Shown piece by piece: positions 6,446 through 13,454 of a DNA stretch of 13,512 bases. Below the pieces are notes generated by a model that saw only the letters and a program-made list of their open reading frames with translations, did no database searches and had not been told where the DNA came from. Made by a program: the position numbers and the translations under genes. Origin of the DNA: Candidatus Accumulibacter iunctus (GTDB taxonomy: Bacteria; Pseudomonadota; Gammaproteobacteria; Burkholderiales; Rhodocyclaceae). The stretch covers positions 1-13,512 of the forward strand of contig DDUX01000144.1 of NCBI GenBank assembly GCA_002345025.1, in the 5' to 3' direction. The stretch's first letter is position 1, and each line of letters begins with the position of its first letter.

Positions 6446-8056
6446 TCACCTGGTCCTCGACCACCTGCGGCGCCTGGCCGGCATACTCGGTGTAGACGAT
6501 GACCTGCACGTCGGCGAGGTCGGGCAGGGCGTCGATCGGCGTCCGCAGCAGCGCGTGGATGTCGCCGAGGGTGATGAAGAGGGCGGCGTGCACGACCAGG
6601 AAGCGGTTCCTGCCCGACCAGTCGATGATCCTGGACAGCATCCTGCGGCGCCTCGCGGTCGTCGTTCCGTGACCGTTCCCTCGCCGCGGTGGCCCGCTCC
6701 CCAGCTTGCCGGCCGCCCGCCGTCGCTGCGCTCGCTGGCCTTGCCCGCGGCGCCGTCGGCGGTCGGGCCGAGGCTGGCCACCGCCGCCCTGAGGTTGCTC
6801 TCGGAGTCGATCAGGAAGTTGGCGGCGACGACCACCTGCTCGCCTTGGCTGACGCCGGCGAGGACCTCGACGTAGTCGTCGCTGCGCGCTCCGAGGCAGA
6901 CCGCGCGCGGCTCGAAGCGGCCTTCGGCCTGCCGGATCAGGATGATCCGGCGGGTGCCGCTGTCGATCACGGCGGAGACCGGCACGCTCGGCACCGCGGC
7001 CCGGGTGGCCAGCGGCAGTTCCACCTGGGCAAACATCGACGGCTTGAGCAGCCGGCCCGGATTGGCGAGTTCGATGCGCGCCGGCACCGCGCGCGTCTCG
7101 GCGTTCAGCGTCGGATAGACGTAGGCGACGACGCCTTCGAAGTGCTTGCCGGGATGGGCATTGATCGTCACCCTGGCCTTGCCGCCGGTGCGGACGAGGC
7201 CGATGTCCCGCTCGAGGCTGTCGGCGATGGCCCACACCGATGACAGGTCGGGGACCTGATAGAGCGTCTCGCCGGGCATGAAGCGCATGCCGTGGACGGC
7301 TTTCTTCTCGGTGACGATGCCCGCCACCGGCTAACGGAAGCTGATCGTCCGGCGCGCGTCGCCGGAGCGCGCGAGCGCTGCCAGTTGGTCTTCGGCGACG
7401 CCCCAGTCGCGCAGTCGGCGGAGGCTCGCTGCGGCGAGTTCCTGCATTCCCGAGCGAGCGGAGTCGCTGCCGTCGTGCAGGGACTCGACGCCCTGGGCGG
7501 CGATCGCGTACTCGCGCTGCGTGGCGACCAGTTCCGGGCTGTAGACCTCGAACAGCGGCTGACCCCTGGCGACCGGCTGGCCGCTGACGTTGCCGTACAG
7601 ACGTTCGACATAGCCTTCGAAACGCGGCGCGATGGCATGGACGCGGCGCTCGTCGGGCTCGATGCGGCCGGCGGCACGCAGCGTCCGGTCGAGGGCACGG
7701 AGCTGGACCGCTTCGCTGCGCACGCCGAGCTTCTGCACCTTCTCGGTGCTGATCCGGAGCTGCCTCGCGGCGGCCGGATCGGCGTCGTCCTCGCCCTCTC
7801 GGACGGGGATGTAGTCCATTCCCATCGACTCCTTCCTGGGTGCCGGCGAGGTGTCCGCTAGGCCCATCGGATTGCGGTAGTAGAGGATGCGCGGCTCCTT
7901 TCTGCCGGCGTTGGCGGTTTCGCCGGTGGTGCTGGCGACGCTGCCGCCGCTCTCCGAAGCCGGCGACGCGGCGCCCCGGCTGCCCAGCCAGTAACCTCCG
8001 GCGGCGGCCAGCGCGGCAACGGCGAGAGCGGTGACGATTGCGGCGAGCAGCCTCAC
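6446..8056 (-). pseudogene. cusB: CusB-type periplasmic adaptor, interrupted by an amber codon
   Basis: The membrane-fusion adaptor that joins CusA to the outer-membrane channel and passes metal. The GTG start at 8054-8056 overlaps the cusC stop (GTGA) and follows a strong GGGGGAGG. An N-terminal membrane anchor (residues 1-25) is followed by the metal-binding segment ILYYRNPMGL...MGMDYIPV (about 57-85), a barrel-sandwich/hairpin region (GYVERLYGNVSG...EVYSPELVATQREY), then PVAGIVTEKKAVHGM and the beta-barrel VWAIADSLERDIGLV. A TAG codon at 7331-7333, where a TCG Ser fits the family, stops the protein after 241 residues; the same frame then continues perfectly. At the 3' end the frame has no stop before cusA: recognisable homology ends near 6790 (NFLIDSESNL), and the frame runs on to 6446, overlapping cusA by about 195 bp. 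A GHRGEGTV segment just before cusA faintly recalls a CusF-like domain start. Confidence 0.85.
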
Positions 8057-8983
8057 AGATCCTCCCCCAACAACCTTTCGATCTCGGCCAGCCGTACCTG
8101 CGCCTCGCTCTGCGCCTTGATCTGCCGCTGTCGCGCCTGCCGCATCTGCCGCTGAGCTTGGAGCAGCGTCACGAAGTCGACCTTGCCGGTCTCGTAGCCG
8201 GCCAGCGCCGAGCGGAAACTCGGCTCGGCCTGTGGCAGGAGGGTGCCCGTTGCCAGCGTCTCGATCCGGCGCGCCGCCTCGATGCCGGCGAGATTCTCGG
8301 CGAGTTCCGCCGTGCTCGGGCGCGCCAGCAGGGCATTCAGGCGGGCGTTGAGCTGGCGGCTGTCGTTTTCCAGTTGCAGCAGTTCGCCACGCCGGTCGGT
8401 CTGCTCGACCTGCGCGCGGATGACGTCCTGCTGCGCAGCCAGTCTGCCGGCGTAGCGCGCCTGCCTGCGCCACCTGCTCCAGCCGCAGGCTGAGGTCGAG
8501 AAGCTCGCGCGTCAGCCGTTCGTTGCGGTAGAGGTAGTGGCGTTGGGCGTGTGCCGCCTTGATCCGCGCCGTGATGTCGGACCAGTTTCCCCAGGCCTTG
8601 CCGGTGGCGCCTTCGGCCTCGAGTTCGGCGATCTCCCGCTGCAGGTCGCGCTTGCCGAACCACGCTAGATCCTGCGGCAGCAGTTAGCGCGTGCTGCCGA
8701 CCCCGCTCGGCGAGAGGGTGGCGTTCTGTTCGCCGGATTTGGTGATGTCGCGCAGTTCCATCCGGAACTTCGGGTCGGCCAGCGAGCCGGCAGCCATCGC
8801 GCGTTCGCGGGCGGCGTCGGCCTCGGAGCGCATCGCGGCATACTCGGGATTCATCTCCCGGGCGAAGGCGAGCAGGCTGGCCGCCGTCCGGCCGATCGTG
8901 CCATCGTCGGCAGGCGCGTACAGCGCCACCCCGGGTGTCAGGGCGAGAATGGACAGCAGAGCAAGAACAGCGGTTGGTCGCAT
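8053..8983 (-). pseudogene. cusC: CusC/TolC-type outer-membrane channel, multiply damaged
   Basis: First gene of the operon, a TolC-family outer-membrane efflux protein. The ATG at 8981-8983 has GGGAG 6 nt upstream and opens with a signal peptide (PTAVLALLSILALTPGVAL). Then come MNPEYAAMRSEADAARERA and LADPKFRMELRDI, typical of the first coiled-coil helix, and later LAGYETGKVDFVTLLQAQRQMRQA of the second repeat, ending GEDL before the TGA at 8053-8055. Lesions: a TAA at 8684-8686 where a Tyr codon is expected (STR-stop-LLPQDLAWFGKRD); a duplicated CTGC at 8461-8468 that shifts the frame by 4 nt (VAQA then RYAGRLAAQQDVI); and, even when repaired, only about 308 residues instead of roughly 420-460. 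The join at NALLARPSTAELAENLAGIEAARR suggests an in-frame loss of the middle, including part of the second repeat; that last point rests on my memory of the family. Confidence 0.8.
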
Positions 8984-9187
8984 GCAATCTCCCGCAGTGA
9001 TCCGGACTGGCGAAGCTCGGCGACGGCCGGGCTTCGCCGGCAAGCGAAGGGTTGCCGACGGCGGCGCCCCGCTGCCGGCCAAGCCGGCGGCGGTCGGCCG
9101 GTGCCACGCGACCGGGCGCAAGCCATTGCCGGAGCGATCGCACCCGGCAGTCTGCGCGGGACAGTCCGACGGCAAGCTGACCCGGAG

Positions 9188-9203
9188 ATTACATTTGTGT
9201 CAT
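9188..9203 (-). promoter_or_regulatory. putative CopR-like copper-response box upstream of cusC
   Basis: The minus strand reads ATGACACAAATGTAAT, that is TGACA-N5-GTAAT, the spacing and half-sites I recall for CopR-type boxes in pseudomonads (CTGACA-N5-GTAAT). It is also an imperfect palindrome (ATTACA...TGTCAT on the plus strand). It lies about 205 bp upstream of cusC and contains the last codons and TAA stop of the RES toxin gene. I see no convincing -10/-35 pair between it and cusC; the GC-rich spacer holds two small hairpins (9032-9049 and 9074-9088). Confidence 0.5.
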
Positions 9204-9953
9204 CTGGCGCCGGCCTGCCGGCAGCGGCTGCGGCGTCGTCGCCGGGCAGGGCATCGCCAGCGTGATCAGCTCGTGATCGCGCCGCCAGATCACCTCGGCG
9301 CGATTGACCACCAGCCACCAGCTTTGCATGGCCGGATGCGGCTTCCTGCCGGCGAATGCCGTCGGCGTCAGGACGGCAAGGCACCAGCTCGGCTCGGCTG
9401 CCCGCACCGAGCGGTAGATGACGGCGCCGACACCGGCGTCGCGCGCGACCCGGGCGAAGGACTGCGTCGCGGCGTAGTCGCTGGGGTGCGTCCAGGCAGC
9501 GGCGTCGGTCCGGAAGGGGTCGTCGCGCAGGTCGACGGCCGTCGTGCGCAGCTCGGCGCGGAAAGCGGTGTGGGCGACCGGGCCGATGCGCTCGAGGTCT
9601 TCGGCATCCTGCAGGAAGCGCCAGCGCCAGTAGCCGAGTTCGGCGCAGGAGGTGCGCACCGTCGCAGCGCCGTAGAAGACGCCGGGATCGGTGACGGTAC
9701 GGAAGCGCGAGCCGTGTGCCGCGGGTGGATAGCGAAAGGGGGTCGCCAGCAGGTAGTCGAGTTCGCTGGCCGCAGCGGGGAGCGCCGGCTTGCTGGCTTC
9801 GAGCAGCGACTCGAGGACTTCCTGCTCGGCGGCGTCGTCGACGATCTTCATCGTCGCCGCCACATGCTGCGCCTCGACGATCCGCCAGACGCAGCCGCGC
9901 CAGTCGCGCGCCTCAGACGAGACTGCGGGAGGCGTCCAGGTAATGGACGACAC
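9189..9953 (-). CDS. RES-domain toxin (NAD+-degrading type), MbcT-like
   Basis: A 254-residue RES-family protein, the toxin half of a Xre-RES module. Characterised RES toxins (for example MbcT) destroy cellular NAD+. The N-terminal helical part (VWRIVEAQHVAATMKIVDDAAEQEVLESLLEASKP) and LLATPFRYPP (about 69-77) match proteobacterial members. HGSRF (candidate Arg 83), PGVFYGA (Tyr 94) and AELGYWR (Glu 105) are the expected active-site neighbourhood, and YAATQSFARVARDAGVGAVIYRSVR gives the later conserved Ser/Arg region. I chose the GTG at 9951-9953: it has AAGGA 7 nt upstream and overlaps the antitoxin by 41 bp, suggesting translational coupling. The frame stays open further upstream inside the antitoxin without better starts. 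It appears intact. It is the minority-stoichiometry partner and should be lethal without the antitoxin. Confidence 0.85.
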   Translation of the reverse strand: MSSITWTPPAVSSEARDWRGCVWRIVEAQHVAATMKIVDDAAEQEVLESLLEASKPALPAAASELDYLLATPFRYPPAAHGSRFRTVTDPGVFYGAATVRTSCAELGYWRWRFLQDAEDLERIGPVAHTAFRAELRTTAVDLRDDPFRTDAAAWTHPSDYAATQSFARVARDAGVGAVIYRSVRAAEPSWCLAVLTPTAFAGRKPHPAMQSWWLVVNRAEVIWRRDHELITLAMPCPATTPQPLPAGRRQMTQM

Positions 9954-10293
9954 GGACCAGTCCTTCGGTGTTGGCGATGAGGTCCACGGGGCGACCGTTG
10001 AGCCCGCGGTTGTTGCTGGCGAGCCATCTGCACGCTGCTTCCTGCTCACCGACGATCGAGTCGAGCGAGCGGAAGGCGCGGACGAACAATACCGCCAGCT
10101 CCCACTCCTTGCGCTTCTCGTCGAGCTGGTAGACGCCGGAGTACAGTCGGCTGACCGTCGCCGCGCTGATGCCGAGCACCCGGGCCAGTCGCGAGCGCGG
10201 GATGTGCAGATGATCGGCGGCGCGCGTCACCGCCTTGCTCAGGACGGCGGCCGGCTCGGCGCTGCTGGCCGCCTGCATGCTGGTTCGGGGCAT
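9913..10293 (-). CDS. Xre/DUF2384-family antitoxin, MbcA/ParS-like
   Basis: A 126-residue antitoxin cognate to the RES toxin. A helix-turn-helix lies in SRLARVLGISAATVSRLYSG (about 34-53), for autoregulation of the operon. The C-terminal ACRWLASNNRGLNGRPVDLIANTEGLVRVVHYLDA (about 87-121) is the DUF2384 toxin-binding domain with its usual N-R-x-L-x-G-x-x-P core. The ATG at 10291-10293 has AAGGAG 8 nt upstream. The gene comes first and overlaps the toxin by 41 bp, the order normal for Xre-RES pairs. Its promoter carries two matching palindromes that are good operator candidates. It looks intact, without truncation or odd codon use. Confidence 0.88.
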   Translation of the reverse strand: MPRTSMQAASSAEPAAVLSKAVTRAADHLHIPRSRLARVLGISAATVSRLYSGVYQLDEKRKEWELAVLFVRAFRSLDSIVGEQEAACRWLASNNRGLNGRPVDLIANTEGLVRVVHYLDASRSLV

Positions 10294-10303
10294 CTCGTTC
10301 TCC

Positions 10304-10342
10304 TTTCCATGGAAATTATAGCGAACAATCGTTTCCTGGGAA
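10304..10342 (-). promoter_or_regulatory. toxin-antitoxin promoter with twin TTCCnnGGAA operators
   Basis: On the minus strand a perfect -10 (TATAAT, 10315-10320) lies about 20 bp before the antitoxin ATG, and TTCCCA (4 of 6 to TTGACA) ends 16 bp upstream of it. Two palindromes bracket the promoter: TTCCATGGAA (10305-10314, within the 12-bp perfect palindrome TTTCCATGGAAA) between the -10 and the Shine-Dalgarno sequence, and TTCCTGGGAA (10333-10342) over the -35. Their centres are 28 bp apart. Binding of the antitoxin or toxin-antitoxin complex to both would block the promoter; that role is inferred. Confidence 0.7.
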
Positions 10343-10421
10343 GGATCTGGCCGCAGTCTCGTGAAGCGGCCCTGCGTGGCCGTCGAGGCGGCGAGGCGGT
10401 CTCTGGCCGTTGCTGGCGGCA

Positions 10422-10451
10422 TTGACGCCACTCGCCGCGGCTGCCTATACT
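10422..10451 (+). promoter_or_regulatory. sigma70-like promoter of gltA
   Basis: TTGACG (10422-10427) and TATACT (10446-10451) match the -35 and -10 consensus in 5 of 6 positions each, with an 18-bp spacer, in an otherwise very GC-rich stretch. Transcription would start near 10458, giving a leader of about 145 nt before gltA. It points away from the toxin-antitoxin promoter about 80 bp to its left; between them I see nothing else. The 309-bp gap 10294-10602 is thus filled by two divergent promoters and a leader. Confidence 0.65.
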
Positions 10452-10507
10452 GGCCGCGGAGCCACCGGATCGGCCAACCCCGGGACGATTCGCGAGAGGA
10501 CCGAACG

Positions 10508-10570
10508 ATGCGGGGGCGGACGCCAGACGACAGGATCGATTCTCGAGGCGGGCGCCGCCCCAGCGAGTGA
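10508..10570 (+). CDS. possible 20-codon leader ORF upstream of gltA
   Basis: An ATG at 10508-10510 with a good Shine-Dalgarno sequence (GAGAGGA, 8 nt away) opens a 20-residue frame that ends with TGA at 10568-10570, 32 bp before the gltA start. The peptide is rich in Arg (6 of 20) and Asp/Glu and starts MRGRTPDD. It lies inside the predicted gltA leader transcript. It could be a translated leader that tunes gltA, or a chance ORF in a GC-rich leader; only the ribosome site and spacing favour the first. Confidence 0.35.
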   Translation: MRGRTPDDRIDSRGGRRPSE

Positions 10571-10602
10571 CCACGAGCTGCACGCAGCAAGGAGGCCCGG
10601 AC

Positions 10603-11937
10603 ATGCAACGCGAACTTCCCGATCTGAAAGTCACGCCGCCGGTGGAAGGCGAGAAGGTGCGCATCGTCTTCCACGCCGACGGCAAGCAGTACGAGCTGCC
10701 CGTCCTCGGCGGCACCCATGGTCCGAAGCTGATCGACGTCCGGCGCCTCTATGCCGAGACGGGCTACCTGACTTACGACCCGGGCTTCATGTCGACCGCC
10801 AGCTGCGATTCGGCGATCACGTACATCGATGGCGAGGCAGGCATCCTGCTGCACCGCGGCTACCCGATCGAGGATCTGGCGGCGCACGCCGATTTCCTCG
10901 AGGTCTGCTATCTCCTGCTCTACAGCAAGCTGCCGTCGGCCGCGGAACTGGCCGGTTTCAAGGAACTGATCGTGCATCACAGCATGGTGCACGAGCAGTT
11001 CAAGCGCTTCTTCGAGGGTTTCCGCCGCGATGCCCACCCGATGGCGGTGATGGTCGGCACGGTCGGGGCGCTCAGCGCCTTCTACCACGACCGCATCGAC
11101 ATCACCGACCCGGAAGCGCGGCTGGTGGCGACGCATCGTCTGATCGCCAAGATGCCGACGATCTGCGCCATGGCGTTCAAGTACTCGCTCGGACGCCCGT
11201 TCCTCTATCCGCGCAACGACCTCGGCTACGCGGAGAACTTCCTGCGCATGTCGTTCGGCGTTCCCGCCGAGGAGTACGTGGTCAGCCCGGTGCTGGCGCG
11301 CGCGATCAACCGTTTCCTCGTCCTGCATGCCGATCACGAACAGAACGCCTCGACGGCGACGGTGCGCATCGCCGGTTCGAGCCGTGCCAATCCCTATGCC
11401 TGCGTCGCCGCCGGCATCACGGCGCTGTGGGGGCCGGACCACGGCGGAGCGAACGAGGCGGTGGTGAACATGCTCGAGGAGATCGGCAGCAAGGACCGCA
11501 TCCCGCTGTACATCAATCGCGCCAAGGACCGCAACGATCCCTTCCGGCTGACCGGCTTCGGCCACCGGGTCTACAAGAACTACGATCCGCGGGCGGCGGT
11601 GCTGCGCGAATCGTGCCACGAGGTGCTGGCCGAACTGGGCAAGGAGGACGAGCCGCTGTTCGCACTGGCGCTCGAACTCGAACGGATCGCCCTCGAGGAC
11701 GAGTACTTCATCGAGCGCAAGCTGTTTCCGAATGTGGACTTCTACTCGGGAATCATGCTGCGCGCGATCGGCTTCCCGACCGCGATGTTCCCTTCGCTCT
11801 TCGCGCTCGGCCGCTCGATCGGCTGGATTGCCCAGTGGAAGGAGATGATCGAAGCCTCGGACCAGCACATCGCGCGGCCGCGCCAGCGTTACACCGGCGA
11901 GCCGGTGCGCGCCTACGTGCCGCTTGCCGATCGCTGA
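10603..11937 (+). CDS. gltA: citrate synthase (type II)
   Basis: Condenses acetyl-CoA and oxaloacetate to citrate, the entry step of the TCA cycle, in the cytoplasm. The 444-residue protein has the family's full length. The N-terminal beta domain (about 20-50) of Gram-negative hexameric enzymes is present, followed by YDPGFMSTASCDSAITYIDG and LLHRGYPIE. Catalytic residues are visible: His245 in HADHEQNAS, His280 in WGPDHGGANEA (Asp where Ala or Leu is usual) and Asp379 in NVDFYSG; GFGHRVYKNYDPRA supplies the substrate-binding Arg322. The ATG at 10603 is preceded by a perfect AAGGAGG 7 nt upstream; a GTG 36 nt earlier has no such site. A strong promoter lies about 150 bp upstream and a hairpin follows the stop. 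It stands alone, with divergent toxin-antitoxin genes on one side and a convergent kinase gene on the other. No damage is seen. Confidence 0.97.
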   Translation: MQRELPDLKVTPPVEGEKVRIVFHADGKQYELPVLGGTHGPKLIDVRRLYAETGYLTYDPGFMSTASCDSAITYIDGEAGILLHRGYPIEDLAAHADFLEVCYLLLYSKLPSAAELAGFKELIVHHSMVHEQFKRFFEGFRRDAHPMAVMVGTVGALSAFYHDRIDITDPEARLVATHRLIAKMPTICAMAFKYSLGRPFLYPRNDLGYAENFLRMSFGVPAEEYVVSPVLARAINRFLVLHADHEQNASTATVRIAGSSRANPYACVAAGITALWGPDHGGANEAVVNMLEEIGSKDRIPLYINRAKDRNDPFRLTGFGHRVYKNYDPRAAVLRESCHEVLAELGKEDEPLFALALELERIALEDEYFIERKLFPNVDFYSGIMLRAIGFPTAMFPSLFALGRSIGWIAQWKEMIEASDQHIARPRQRYTGEPVRAYVPLADR

Positions 11938-11943
11938 TGTCAC

Positions 11944-11977
11944 TCACCGCTGGGCGTTGGCGCCCAAGCGGCGGTGA
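11944..11977 (+). terminator. hairpin after gltA, possible terminator
   Basis: Seven bases after the stop, TCACCGC (11944-11950) pairs with GCGGTGA (11971-11977) and TGGGCG (11951-11956) with CGCCCA (11961-11966) around a TTGG loop, with a 4-nt bulge on the right arm: 13 pairs in all. No U-run follows, so termination may be weak or Rho-assisted. The rest of the gap to 12190 holds a small CCAGC/GCTGG hairpin at 12049-12062 and a short tandem repeat. Confidence 0.5.
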
Positions 11978-12130
11978 TCGCGTCATTGCTCGCGCTCCGG
12001 TGCGTCAGCACGCCCGCCAGATCGATCCTGTGGTTCGCTCAGCTCAGACCAGCGCCGGCTGGAAACGCGGACCGGCCAGAGGAGCGGGCGTCAACAGCAT
12101 GTCGCGACTGAATTCGTCGTACATCCCAGC

Positions 12131-12150
12131 GAAACCAACCGAAACCAACC
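12131..12150. repeat. two tandem copies of a 10-bp unit
   Basis: GAAACCAACC occurs twice in direct succession in the AT-richer part of the gap between gltA and the kinase gene. No function is evident; it looks like a slippage duplication. Confidence 0.85.
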
Positions 12151-12190
12151 ATTCCAAAGACAACGAGCACGGCTCAATGCATTCCCCTTT

Positions 12191-13453
12191 TTACCAGGAA
12201 ATCGCAATGGTCGTGCCCGGTTGGCCAGGCGATTCTTGGATCGTCAGGAGCAACCCCAGCCTTTCGGCGATCAATGTGACGAGATACAGTCCGAGACCGC
12301 CTTCGGCCCGGGCGTGCTTCGCTGGGGCGGAACCCAACAGCGCCTTGTGGTTCGGCGAGAGGCCGGGTCCGTGGTCGGATACCGTCAGTGCTTCGGCCGT
12401 CAGGATCAGCGCGATTTCGCCAGTCTGGGCGTGCTGAAGCGCGTTGAGCACCAGGTTGCGCACAAGCATCTTCGCCAACGTCGGGTCGGCCTTGATCATG
12501 AGGGACCCTGCCGGTGGCGACCAAATGATGCGATCCGTAGCCAGGCCGGCATCGCCAAGGTCGGCGATGACGCTGGTGCACAAGCCGGCCATGTCGACTT
12601 CCGATTCGGCATTAGTCGTTCTCGTACGGGACAACGTCAGGATGGCGTTGATTTGTTCGCGCATTTCGTCGGCCGCCACGCGGATGCGCCGCAATGCACG
12701 ATCAGTCGCTTCACCGCAGGGGGCGCCGCGCTTTTCGATGACGTCCAGCGCTCCGGCAATCACCGACACCGGCGTCCGCAGCTCATGGCTGGCCATCGAG
12801 ACCAGACGCCGTTCGCGCGCCATGAAACGCTCCAGTTCTTCCAGGTAGCGGGAGAAAGCTCGAGCAATTTCCCGCAGTTCGACTTCGGTAAAATCCGTCG
12901 GAAAGCTGGCCGAGGCGTCGGTCCGCCGGTCCGACGTCAGCTTGCCGATGGCGGTGGCGAGCCGCGAAAGCGGGCGCGTGACACGATCTGCGGTAAGGCG
13001 CGACAACAACAAACCGAAGAGCAGCGCAGCTACGGCGACGGCGAAAAGAACGCCGCGAAACATTGCTTCGCGGCGTTCAAAGTGCGTGACGTCTTTCGCC
13101 AGGTAGAGCGTGCCGTTCCGCTCCCTCTCGACATGAACCAGATAGCTCCTGTCATCAATCTGAAGCTCACCCTTGTACGGAGGTTTCAGGCCCGCGAACA
13201 GCGGGGGAACCCGCTCTGACGATCCTTCGGCAATGAATACGGCCTGGAGTCCGGCCGCTTCAAGCCGGCTTCCGTGACTATCGAGGTGCGCGAGGAAGAA
13301 CGATTCCTCGTCCGCGAAGACCAGGTGCAGCATCGCACGTTCCATGTCCTCGTAGGCCAAGGACACCGTCACGAACAGAAGAACGGTCGTGGCGACGCTG
13401 ACCGCGGCCACCCCACGGAAGACCCTTGTTCGTAGCGACGTCGCCGCAGCCAC
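12191..13453 (-). CDS. sensor histidine kinase of an OmpR-type two-component system
   Basis: A 420-residue membrane kinase. Transmembrane segments at about 14-34 and 131-152 enclose a periplasmic sensor of roughly 95 residues with no metal-binding His/Met cluster that I can see. A HAMP-like linker (about 153-206) follows, then the HisKA box with phosphoacceptor His223 in SHELRTPVSVI. The ATPase domain has the N box NLVLNALQHA (Asn337), the G1 box DHGPGLS (360-366) and the G2 box GGLGLYLV (385-392). The GTG start at 13451-13453 comes one base after the regulator's stop, with AGGGGAAG upstream, so the pair is cotranscribed. The stimulus cannot be read from the sequence. The gene is intact and convergent with gltA. 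I do not call it CusS: its sensor is short and it is not adjacent to the efflux operon. Confidence 0.9.
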   Translation of the reverse strand: MAAATSLRTRVFRGVAAVSVATTVLLFVTVSLAYEDMERAMLHLVFADEESFFLAHLDSHGSRLEAAGLQAVFIAEGSSERVPPLFAGLKPPYKGELQIDDRSYLVHVERERNGTLYLAKDVTHFERREAMFRGVLFAVAVAALLFGLLLSRLTADRVTRPLSRLATAIGKLTSDRRTDASASFPTDFTEVELREIARAFSRYLEELERFMARERRLVSMASHELRTPVSVIAGALDVIEKRGAPCGEATDRALRRIRVAADEMREQINAILTLSRTRTTNAESEVDMAGLCTSVIADLGDAGLATDRIIWSPPAGSLMIKADPTLAKMLVRNLVLNALQHAQTGEIALILTAEALTVSDHGPGLSPNHKALLGSAPAKHARAEGGLGLYLVTLIAERLGLLLTIQESPGQPGTTIAISW

Positions 13454-13454
13454 G

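Larger units (their letters stand above)
3443..6641 (-). pseudogene. cusA: copper/silver RND efflux pump CusA, frameshifted
   Basis: The inner-membrane proton-driven pump of a CusCBA-type tripartite system that exports Cu(I)/Ag(I) across both membranes. The N-terminal frame starts at the ATG at 6639-6641 (GAGG upstream) with RIIDWSGRNRF, TPIDALPDL, VIVYTEYAGQAPQVVEDQV and the DIYWARSRVLEYL segment. It ends in a stop just after a G10 tract at 6259-6268. The next frame resumes without loss at LGPDASGVGWVYQY and runs to the TGA at 3443, including GGRDVEMAETEYMVRGRGYL, the TM4 proton-relay signature AIGAMIDAAIVMIENAHKHLE and the C-terminal GPEVMRRIAAPMVGGM. One base fewer in the tract (G9) would restore one frame of about 1065 residues, normal for the family. 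So it is a recent pseudogene, a phase-variable gene or a homopolymer sequencing error. The last residues are an odd (AST)4 repeat. Confidence 0.88.

Noticed and set aside
3202..8689. GTTAGC-type hexamers recur at several breakpoints (3202, 7331, 8683) and at cassette ends, hinting at integrase secondary sites.
   Set aside because: About six to seven copies are expected by chance on both strands in 13.5 kb. The copies do not fit GTTRRRY, and homology is continuous across the cusB and cusC stops.
9913..11943. A 676-codon minus-strand frame running across gltA into the antitoxin.
   Set aside because: Only the last 126 codons are real (antitoxin); the rest is the antisense of gltA. The ribosome site and promoter place the start at 10293.
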